A stretch of 64,000 nt of DNA from Globisporangium splendens. Taxonomy: Eukaryota; Oomycota; Peronosporomycetes; Pythiales; Pythiaceae. Below are positions 11,460 to 19,485 of the stretch, in pieces. The notes under the pieces are model-generated. The model was not told the origin of the DNA. It did no database searches and saw only the letters and a list, made by a program, of their open reading frames with translations. Location of the stretch: the NCBI GenBank assembly GCA_006386115.1, contig VFIW01000012.1, positions 248,001 to 312,000 on the forward strand, in the 5' to 3' direction. The translations under genes were made by a program, and so were the position numbers. The stretch's first letter is position 1. Every line of letters begins with the position of its first letter.

Positions 11460-12433
11460 CTACCATTGAGCAGCTACGCTCAAAAGAGCTACTCCCCATG
11501 CAAGTATAAACTTGGATGGGCGGTTGGAGGAGGCTGTCGCACTTTTGGGCACTCTTGGAGCGGATTGCGATCCTCTGGCGTCGTCCGCAGAGCCGGTCGC
11601 TCCCGGTTTACCGGACTCGGCTCCGGAGCTGCTAGAGGAACCGTGGATGGATGCCTGCCCGCCGGATGACAGTGGCCCGATACCAAACTCGTTCACGATT
11701 GGAACACATTGCTCTGTGAAGTGGGTAAATGGCAAGCAGAAAGAGGGGTGAGCGCGCTGCTGCCAATGTTTAAGGCATATCAGAGATCCTTGAAGCCACT
11801 TGACTCACTGTAAATTTGCCATCTCGGTTCATGGACTGCGACCAGGTAGAACGTCAAGATGCAGTCGCCTTTGCAGACAGAGTAGTCGACGGGGAAGACA
11901 GCCGGGTAGTCGGTCGTGTAGCCGCGACAGTCATTCGTCTGGAACGCCTTGGTGTCGCCGATCCAGATCTCGCAAGGACCCTAGCAACGTAATAGGTGTT
12001 AGTGAGAGTCACATCCAAAACACGCTTTATCGTAAAGTTTACTTGCATGGTGTGTATCAATAACCCCCATCTGCTTCTCGTCGTTCTGGTACTTGACTGT
12101 CGTGAGATTGCTCACGTCCACAGCGGGCACATCAAGTCGCGTATTCGCACAATCTGCGACAAAGTGGTCTGAGAAGTCTCGTAGCGTCGAGAACCGTGTT
12201 TGGTTCGCAAATGTCGTGGTGAACATGTTCGTGTTTTGGATCGGGTTGTCATCCCACTTCTTTCCGACGAACGGTTCGCCCACGTCTTTCGCTTCGACAA
12301 TCAGGTCCCAGTGGGTGTAGTTGGCTTCGTTTATGAAGCGTGCGGGGGGAGACGACACGTATCCGTGCGCATCGACTTGTGCGAGGAATGCGGACGAGAT
12401 CAGCACAGCAATGCTCAACGCGCATGTCATCAT
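11460..12433 (-). CDS. secreted, probably GPI-anchored copper LPMO (AA17-like), 3 exons, 264 aa
   Basis: Predicted lytic polysaccharide monooxygenase acting on plant cell-wall polymers outside the cell. Exons 12065-12433, 11809-11980 and 11460-11713; introns of 84 and 95 bp, phases fit and total 265 codons. The first donor is GTTATT, which is weak but keeps frame. Residues 1-22 form a signal peptide (MMTCALSIAVLISSAFLAQVDA). Cleavage leaves His23 as the mature N-terminus (HGYVSSPPARF), the first half of the copper histidine brace. The second His is probably in VAVHEPRWQIY. Conserved Cys occur in GPCEIWIGD, TNDC and VCKGDC. After the core comes a Ser/Gly-rich linker and a hydrophobic tail (FILAWGVALLSVAAQW) like a GPI signal. 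Family AA17 is the oomycete LPMO family known from Phytophthora; the assignment to AA17 rather than another AA family is inference. Confidence 0.8.
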
Positions 12434-13596
12434 TTTGGCTGGTGTGCGTCGCGGGAAGTGTGGGTGCTGGAGTCTGGGACACGAAGCAAATTGCGAATTG
12501 AATCGTTGCGACGATGGATAGGAGCAACTTTTTGGCCATTGCCAAGGCGCAAGGGGCCAGCTCCAGAAAGAGCTCCTGGTCTCCACTGGCTTGATGTCGA
12601 GAATCCCACTCATGTATCGAGAGATCTGATTTGGCACATGATACAAGTCTTGGTGGTAGTGTGGTGATAACGCGAGATGAGGTGAGTGACATTGCGAATG
12701 ATGATGCAAATCAACGAAAAGGGTTGAGTGACGTGTTAGGCAGAACAGACCAACAACCTCTCGTATACGAAGTGAGATCGCTAAGCTTCAAGAGCGTTAA
12801 AACAAATCAAGTGGACGCAGCAGCATCAGCCCTGTAGTAAGTGCTGCATAGTTTGGTGCACACGACGACTTGGTGCGAAAAGAGAATGCTTTGGGTAACC
12901 AACCCAATAGTCTTTCACATGTGAAGCAGAGCCGTTTCTCTGAGAGTCATGTCGATTGTAATGCAGCTGCAGAGTATCCGTACCCATCGGAAGAAAAAAG
13001 TAGATCATTTGAATTTTTACCGCTTGCGTGCCTTGTGGAATTGGCTTCAAACGACAAAAAACACCTTAGAAACAGTACAGTACATAGAGCGTTTCTGCAA
13101 TCCGCCTCCTGACTGCCAAGTGATTCCAAGGGTCACTGCCTGACTCATGCTTCTGCGTGTCAGTAGTCTTTTCTCGCAACAGTCCATCTATCGCTCTTTT
13201 TTTTTTTTCCTCTGTCACGATGGACTCACTGCAGTGTTTTTGAGAGGTTCATTGGACACAAAGGCGTTGTTGTTGCAACAGTTTTTTGTGGGGCTTGGGC
13301 TGCACGTGCTGGTGAACCGTTTCTTAATGGCTTCTTGCAACCGCCTTACGCTTGGCCCTCGTTGTTTGCGGCGTGTATTGGTGCAATACACATTAAGAAA
13401 ACAGCACATTCCCAGCGCAAAATGGGTGCACTTCACGACACATTTTTTTGATTTTTTAGATTACGCTTAGCACAGTTGGCGAACTAAGAAATAGACATTT
13501 CTATCGTACTGCGAGCGTCTTGCATGCGTGCAGGAATATGCTGTCCGTGGATGGTGCTGGAGGGAGGAGGGGGGAGTCGCTTGTTCATCGGCGCAT
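12434..13596. other. intergenic, no gene seen
   Basis: Upstream of the LPMO gene. It contains a T-run near 13199-13209 and scattered short open frames without recognisable similarity. I see no gene. Confidence 0.4.
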
Positions 13597-13856
13597 TTAC
13601 GACACATATTTTGATTTGTATTTACGTGGTTTGCACCAGCTGACCAAGCGGCTGAACTCCGAATAAACCCGATTGCAAAAGAGAAACCTGCACCTGGTTT
13701 GATTGGCTAAAAACTCGGTTATTTTGCACCACTGTTTTGTCTTCAATAAAAGTGATTTTCGAAGAAAATGGCACCAGACCCAAATGAGCAGCACAATAGC
13801 ATCAAAGAAATGATTTACACTAGCAGTCATTTGTGGATGCGGACATGGAGAGCACG

Positions 13857-13960
13857 CAGCTCCAGGCGCCACTAATTGTGCACCCAAAGCGGAGAAGAAC
13901 GGCCAATAGGTGTCAGCACAAAATCTCACGACAGAACACTCTCTTCTGGACAAGAATTCA
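13857..13960 (+). repeat. diverged copy B of a dispersed repeat
   Basis: The stretch around GAGAAGAACGG...GTGTCAGCACAAAATCTCACGA resembles copy A (15911-16283) and the reverse complement of copy C (18422-18625). Upstream similarity (AAAAGTGATTTTCGAAGAAAA near 13749 versus AAAAGTGCTTTTCGAAATAAAA near 15798) suggests the duplicated unit is longer. The region 13597-14181 otherwise has no convincing gene. Confidence 0.5.
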
Positions 13961-14181
13961 GAGCGCAATCTCGATCCAACGCTTCTTGCTCTTTCATCTT
14001 CCTGGGTGGAGTCGCGTGTCGATGACACACAAACAAATCCACAGAATTTTTGAAAGCAAGGGTCCGCACCCAAGTCGTTGCAGCACACAGTCCTTTGGTT
14101 GAAATATACAGCAGCAACACTCCGTTTTCTAGCCTCTGACACACGCACGCTCACCATGCAGGCTTGTTTGCTAGCGACTTG

Positions 14182-14194
14182 GCAAGCGATATTA
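14182..14194 (+). repeat. 13-bp target-site duplication, left of LINE copy 2
   Basis: GCAAGCGATATTA occurs here and at 15338-15350, bracketing the minus-strand LINE copy. Confidence 0.92.
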
Positions 14195-15337
14195 TTTCTT
14201 TATAAGGTGAGGTATATTTAGGTTCATCGTCGTGACCTACAATATCCATTCTCCTACCTAATCTTCATTGCGAATTTCATCGAGGAGTGTAAATGTGTCT
14301 ATAGCGCGGGTTGCAATAGATCACTTCTGAATGCTAAATAATCTTTGACCAGGATGGCATGTTCTCTTGGTCCTATGTGAGGCTGCCTTGTGTTGGCCAA
14401 TGACCTTGGGTCTTCCGAACTTCTCATAAGCCAATGCATGACGTCGTTGTCAAGATCCTGGGTGAGATTGTTGAAAGCAGCTCTTTGAGTTGGGAAGTGA
14501 ACCTGCGTTGAGGTTCTGGTGTCCATGGCTAGGTTGGCGGCTGAGTCCGCCATCTTGTTGAAGGCACGGTAGTGATGGTACCATCCTCGGATGTCGATGC
14601 AATCCGCGAGTCGTCGACTTGTCTGGTATAAACGTGCCAATCGGTGCTGTCGAGGGGACCGATGCATTCGCTGTTGGGAGATAATGAGTGCACTGTCTCC
14701 AATCACGTACAACGGTTCGAAGTGACTGCGTTGGGCTTCTCGGAGTCCATGTATGAGACTCCAGTACTCGGCAAAGTTGTTGGTCGTGTCCTTCCTGCTA
14801 TACGCCATGCTGGCAGCCCAAATTAAACTGGCTGTGTGCGAGTCCTTGTGGACACGCGCGATAATGGATCCAGTCCCTCCTGGTCCTGGATTGCCGCGTG
14901 ATCCACCATCGAAAAACAACAGGTAAACGCCGCGAGTATCACTTGGAGTCAAGGGGATGGCGTCGGTTTGGCTGAGAAAGCAGTCGACATATGCCTTGAG
15001 AACTGCCGCAACCGTGTGACCGTCAGAGTCTCCAGCTTGCGCTTCAGCGAGTCGTGTGAGGTTTCGCATTCCTGCCTCTAATCTGGTCATCATGATCGCC
15101 ATCTCAGCAGTCGATTCGATTGGATCCGAATCCATGCGTCGCAGATACGCACACAAATGGCTTGTATGAGCGACGCGCTCATATATCGCCACAGCATGTG
15201 TGCGACGGGATAGAGATGATCTTGGAGATGTTCATTGGAGAACTTGTGTCCGATAATGTGTCTCTTGATCGTGGTCCATGCATGCCTTGGAGTATCTGGT
15301 AGATCCAGACTGAAGATCCAGATTGCGGGGTCGTGCA
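14195..15337 (-). mobile_element. 5'-truncated LINE, copy 2 (RNase H end only)
   Basis: A 1.14-kb minus-strand copy of the same LINE as 5677-9044, bounded by a perfect 13-bp TSD. It keeps only the end of the RT ORF (HDPAIWIFSLDLPDTPRHAW onward), RNase H and the 3' tail (CTCACCTTATAAAG). Sequence differences from copy 1 are few, so both insertions are young. Both TSDs are 13 bp. Confidence 0.93.
14299..15192 (-). CDS. intact LINE RNase H reading frame (copy 2)
   Basis: An open 297-codon frame with all RNase H motifs: FFDGGSRGNPGPGGTGSII, TNNFAEYWSLIHGLREA, VIGDSALIISQQ and FNKMADSAANLAM. Upstream, a different frame holding the end of the RT ORF (15090-15337) overlaps by about 100 bp and ends in the same QSNRLLRWRS stop context as copy 1. 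The domain would remove the RNA strand of the RNA/DNA hybrid during retrotransposition. In this truncated copy it is unlikely to be expressed as a functional protein. Confidence 0.8.
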   Translation of the reverse strand: MAIYERVAHTSHLCAYLRRMDSDPIESTAEMAIMMTRLEAGMRNLTRLAEAQAGDSDGHTVAAVLKAYVDCFLSQTDAIPLTPSDTRGVYLLFFDGGSRGNPGPGGTGSIIARVHKDSHTASLIWAASMAYSRKDTTNNFAEYWSLIHGLREAQRSHFEPLYVIGDSALIISQQRMHRSPRQHRLARLYQTSRRLADCIDIRGWYHHYRAFNKMADSAANLAMDTRTSTQVHFPTQRAAFNNLTQDLDNDVMHWLMRSSEDPRSLANTRQPHIGPREHAILVKDYLAFRSDLLQPAL

Positions 15338-15350
15338 GCAAGCGATATTA
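15338..15350 (+). repeat. 13-bp target-site duplication, right of LINE copy 2
   Basis: Identical to 14182-14194. Confidence 0.92.
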
Positions 15351-15600
15351 GCGCATTAAACAGCGAATACACCGACTATGTTGTCAAATCTTGGGATCAT
15401 GGTCTGTGTATTTGCTGTGGATTCCTAACAATGGACGATGACCCGCCTCTTTATGAGCACTTTGTGAAACACAATGGCGCTGTGTCGTTATGCGAACTGC
15501 TGGAGGATCGCACGGGATGAGCTATGATACCGGTCTCATTCAACGGCAACAGGTTATCCATTGAGACGAGCCTGATCCGCTGGTGCAGAACTGTGCTTTA
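15351..15600 (+). pseudogene. remnant of a second WLGCTS-family LRR/membrane gene
   Basis: TMDDDPPLYEHFVKHNG, then SLCELLEDRTG and a stop, then (other frame) VSFNGNRLSIET align in order with TVDDPPLPECIAQCNG, RQCELPGNRTG and ISCNGNILPIEM of the 3' end of the 5.2-11.2 kb pseudogene. It is a short, heavily decayed 3' fragment. LINE copy 2 inserted directly upstream of it. Confidence 0.65.
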
Positions 15601-15910
15601 TGGTCAGAAGTTGTGCCAGTGAAACCGAGAAATAGGACAGATCGTTCTGACCCGGCTCCACAGAACGAGTAGTTACGAAACCACTTTACCGCGCCTTCAT
15701 GAACTGGCCGGGCAGAACTGGCATTCCCCATATTTAACCAGATCATTTGGTAAAATATAGCCCCGGTCATTGTGCACCTCTGTCTTGCCTGCAAGCAAAA
15801 GTGCTTTTCGAAATAAAACACGCGAGAGACGGAAATCAGTTTGCAATTGCAGCAAGAAAACGATTTTGGGTTGGTTGCAGTCATCCGCACGTGCGTTTGT
15901 GTGCCCAGTG

Positions 15911-16283
15911 CCGAGAAGAAAGGTCTCGAGTCGTCAGCACAGGAATCTTGCGAGAGCAACTCGCTCGCCCTCGAGTCCTCAAGCGGGATCGCTCCACTCT
16001 CCGACTCACTCAAGGATTTCGATGAACCTTGGGTTCAGGCTGTCAGATCTCTCTCCACACAACGCAGTTGTGCTTTATAGTTGTGTTGTTGAGAGCAGTA
16101 CTGCACAGCAATGCTCATGCAGTCCGCATGTGATCGTCAAAAACAACGCGTGAGTCGCACCAGACGTGCTTCAATTAGAAATGGATTGTCGTGTATCACG
16201 AAGAATAAACGGCATTCAGTATGGAAATATGTACGTTGGCAGGTGGTCTTCTGTTGCTGCGTCTTTCAACGTTTTTGGTGAAA
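15911..16283 (+). repeat. dispersed repeat copy A
   Basis: Blocks such as GAGTCGTCAGCACAGGAATC, GCGTGAGTCGCACCAGACGT and CATTCAGTATGGAAATATGT match, in the same order, the reverse complement of 18422-18625. Relative to copy C it has about 180 extra bases in the middle (about 15961-16140). Noncoding as far as I can see. Confidence 0.75.
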
Positions 16284-16357
16284 GCTGCTCACACGCAAAT
16301 GTATGCACCCAATTTCTGATGTTCAACGCGACAAAACAAACATTGATCGTACCTCAA

Positions 16358-17170
16358 TCAGTCTTTACTTGCCTCGGTCCATACGAGTCGACACCGAGCT
16401 TGATCGTGACGAGCAAACTCGAAAATCAAGAACAGCAACGCTGCATCGGCCACTTGAGCAACGACGCTGGAGTGGAGAACGACACTGATCGCTGCGGCAA
16501 TTTGTGCCATGGATAAAGGACGAACAGGCAACAGTGAATTGTGGTGAGCTTCATCAAAATCTTCTTTGTACGGCCAATCATCGTACTCGTCGTTGTCACT
16601 CTCGTATCCGAATCGGCCGTAACTATAATCTTCCGTTGGCACTTGCAATTCAAGGATCGCGAGGATGTTGTTGGCATGCAGGGCATCAAACAAGCATTCG
16701 TGACCAAAGTGGTCGCACAGCTCCACGTCCAGACGAAGTTCCTGCGATGCTGGGAGATTTTCCATGTCCGAGAGAATGCAGGCTAGCTCGTTGAACGTGT
16801 CGTGCGTGATGAAGGAGCTATTTAAGTTCAGCGACTCGAGCTTCGGTCCCAGATTGCTTCGCAGTGCATTCAGAAGGGGTGCGACTTCCTCTTCGTCCAT
16901 CAACCCGCAACCTTCAAAGCCAAGTGTTTCAAGTGAACGCAGTATACCACGATTGCAGCGCTACTACATCGCTTTTATTCACCCAGCCAAGCCCAAAGCC
17001 GGGAACCACGACGCGCACCCACCCATCTTTCTCACAAAGAGCTTCAAATTCGGCTTCCTCTTCAGTACGAAGGATCAAAACTGGTGGTGTCAACGTTGTG
17101 CCCGGTGTCTCGTAAACATTCGCACATTCAGCAACGCAACAAATCTTCAGTGCACGATCTTGATGTCATC
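16358..17170 (-). pseudogene. fragment of an LRR protein gene with an SH3-like upstream segment
   Basis: On the minus strand 16960-16358 reads GILRSLETLGFEGCGLMDEE, then LRR-like KLESLNLNSSFITHDTFNEL and further acidic residues, ending at a stop at 16358. Immediately upstream, in another frame (about 17170-16940), lies an SH3-like stretch (DGWVRVVVPGFGLGWVNKSD). The two frames abut with no room for an intron, and the upper frame stops right after the join. No start or fuller 5' part was found before the divergent TCAIM-like gene. I read it as a broken or partial gene; a short unusual gene model cannot be excluded. Confidence 0.5.
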
Positions 17171-17307
17171 AGAAGAGAATCACGACCATCACTCCTTCAA
17201 AATGTCACTCGAGCTCACTATCACGAGGGTTTTCAAGAATCGATGGCTCAAATCGGCGCATCCAGTCGCTCTCGCTACCCTCACGCACAGTCAGAATCAG
17301 CTCAGCA

Positions 17308-18420
17308 ATGGCAGCCGTCGCCGCAGCACTTCTTCGCCGAGGGCGAGCGCAGCTCCACGCGCCTCGTGCGTCGTCGTTCGCGCCGACTGCAGTGTTCGCG
17401 CAGCATGCACGCGTGAGTGCGCCGTTCATGGCGGCCTCCACGACGAGCAGCATTGGCGCCGTGCGCACCAAGGTCAGTGACCGCGCACAGCGACGCAAGA
17501 ACCTGCGCAAGATGAAGAACAGCGCCGAGAAGGTGCCGCTTCTGAAAGACACGCTGCGCAAGCTGTACCTGCGCACGCACCCGGACTTGTTTGGGCAGCA
17601 CCCGAAGCAGCAGGAGCAGAACGAGGCGTCGTACAAGGAACTGCTCGGCATTTTGGACTCGATCGAGAAAAACAACGAGTTCCCACCAGCCAAGACGCTC
17701 GTGCTGCCATTCTCCCTGAAGACGCCGGTGGACGGCGTGTTCAAAGAAGTGTCGCTGCATTTGCGCACGACCGGTGGCGCGTGCAACACGCTTGTGGAAG
17801 AAGCGCTGGGGAAGTTCTTCGTTGAGTGTGGCCTCCCAGGCGTGTTCCAGTGGGGCGAAGGCAGCTGGGGGAAAGCGCTCGGCAAAGACAAAGTGCAAAA
17901 CTCGAACCTCGACTTTGAAAAGGAGGACGAAGAAGCCAAGAAGCGCGAAGAGATCGCGGCGAAGGAGAAAGCCGAGCGTGAGGCCAAGTACTCGGCTCCA
18001 GCGTACAACCCTGTGGATCGGAAAGCACCAGAAGACAACTCGATTGAGCGTATTCTGAATGAGCTGAATGACGTATTTGAGATCATCGCGGCGGTGCCGT
18101 TGATGGACGAAGAAGAGTACGGTGAACTGCGTGTGTACTACGAAAAGGGCCAAGGACTGGACGAGATCGAAGCGCGTGGCTACAGCATCAAAGCCGGCAC
18201 GAAGATGATCTGGGAAGGAGAACGCGACCTGAACGTGCTGACGAAGGGCATCGACGCTGACTCGGCGATGATCATCCAGCGTATCCTCTTGCACACCCTC
18301 GCGATCGAGCAAAAGGTGAAGGAGCTGATCGAAAGCGGACACATCGACCCAGAAGACGTCGCGTCGGACGATGAAGACGAAGAAGTCGCGACAACCTCGT
18401 CCGAAACTAAAACCAACTGA
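17308..18420 (+). CDS. TCAIM-like mitochondrial protein with DUF4460 J-like domain (370 aa)
   Basis: Single exon. The first ~50 residues are rich in Ala, Arg and Ser with no acidic residue, as in a mitochondrial presequence. Residues about 78-115 (LKDTLRKLYLRTHPDLFGQH, then NEASYKELLG) match the DUF4460 domain at the N-terminus of TCAIM (T-cell activation inhibitor, mitochondrial), which resembles a J-domain with HPD. The middle carries FSLKTPVDGVFKEVSLHL and a charged coiled-coil (EDEEAKKREEIAAKEKAERE), and the tail is acidic. The role in protists is unknown; the family is assumed to act in the matrix. The start is the ATG at 17308. The long open frame on the opposite strand is a codon-bias shadow. 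Confidence 0.82.
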   Translation: MAAVAAALLRRGRAQLHAPRASSFAPTAVFAQHARVSAPFMAASTTSSIGAVRTKVSDRAQRRKNLRKMKNSAEKVPLLKDTLRKLYLRTHPDLFGQHPKQQEQNEASYKELLGILDSIEKNNEFPPAKTLVLPFSLKTPVDGVFKEVSLHLRTTGGACNTLVEEALGKFFVECGLPGVFQWGEGSWGKALGKDKVQNSNLDFEKEDEEAKKREEIAAKEKAEREAKYSAPAYNPVDRKAPEDNSIERILNELNDVFEIIAAVPLMDEEEYGELRVYYEKGQGLDEIEARGYSIKAGTKMIWEGERDLNVLTKGIDADSAMIIQRILLHTLAIEQKVKELIESGHIDPEDVASDDEDEEVATTSSETKTN

Positions 18421-18421
18421 A

Positions 18422-18625
18422 CAAACATTTAGAGAGACGCAGCAGCACAGCGCCACCAGCCAACGTACATATTTCCATACTGAATGTCGTTTATTCTTCG
18501 TGATATACGACAATCAAAAGCAAGAATTTATCCATCACTTCTTAGAGCACGTCTGGTGCGACTCACGCGTTGTTTTCGTGAGATTCCTGTGCTGACGACT
18601 CGTGACCTTTCTTCTCGCCAGCAGC
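18422..18625 (-). repeat. dispersed repeat copy C (inverted), in the 3' flank of the TCAIM-like gene
   Basis: The reverse complement matches copy A at 15911-16283 in block order. It begins 2 bp after the TCAIM-like stop, so it probably supplies the 3' UTR of that gene. Confidence 0.75.
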
Positions 18626-19485
18626 TGGCCGCAGTAGGTCGTATCGAAGTCGGCTGGCGAGAAGTTTCTTGTTTCCCGCGGCTTGCGTGGCGTAAGCATC
18701 CTCAAAGTAGTATTTTCACGCAGCGCGTCATACACTATGTCCAGTTTCTCGCCACGCATCCAATCGCAATGAAGCCCTTTATCTTAGGGTTGGCATCGAG
18801 CTGCGAAGAGTACACCGCGAGCACAGCAAATGCGTCGAGCACGCGCGAGAGCTACGCGACCATGTTCTGTGTGTATTGATGCGGTTGTTGCTGCCCACAT
18901 GTGCGACTTCGCACGAACTGAAGACAGAGCGCGACGACAGTCGTCGGGTCGTCCGGTGCGCTGGTGTCGGAGACGCAAACCGATAAGAGGTCCATAGCGG
19001 GTCCGCGAGCGCGCTCAGCATCGCGTGCAGACCCTCAGCAGCGTGGGTGGCAGCCACTCCAGCCTGCACATGCGACTCCGTCTGAGGGATAGTGAGTGCT
19101 CCCGACAGCAGCATGAAGTGCAGTGAACGCGGGCATGGCGCTCAGGTCAGCAAAGAAGAGTTCTGGGCTCATGGCGCGCATTTATTTGATGTGCATGAGG
19201 AGCTGTGCGACGGATTGTGATTTGGGTTAAAATCAAGACACAAGTCAGCCATCGTCGATTCCTCATTGGTAGAAATGATGTAAATGGCATGATATCCCTT
19301 TCTGGCTATGCCAATAGCAGATTGCGATCTTTTTCATTGGTAGAAATATTACTTATTAGATTGAGCCAATCAGAAGGGGTTTTCACAAGATATGGCTACA
19401 TTTTTGAAGCCGATTACCACTAAGCACAAAATGAGGAGCATGCAAAAAGATGTCGTAAAACTGGAGGAACTGGACGGCGCTCCCC
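18626..19485. other. gene-poor stretch with minus-strand coding remnants
   Basis: On the minus strand, 18860-18680 reads as short coding-like pieces in different frames (FAVLAVYSSQLDANPKIKG, then KLDIVYDALRENTTLRML, LRR-like). Stops and frame changes are frequent; no complete gene. A 15-nt direct repeat (CATTGGTAGAAATAT/GATG) occurs near 19264 and 19337. Confidence 0.35.

Noticed and set aside
11512..11751. Plus-strand frame over the LPMO tail exon
   Set aside because: Antisense shadow of the Ser/Gly-rich linker; the minus-strand exon has correct splice sites and phase.
13147..13470. 107-codon plus-strand frame with hydrophobic start
   Set aside because: T-rich low-complexity sequence; no similarity and no splice or promoter support.
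17302..18513. 403-codon open frame on the minus strand opposite the TCAIM-like gene
   Set aside because: A shadow caused by codon bias of the plus-strand gene; no recognisable domain and it extends through the stop and repeat copy C.
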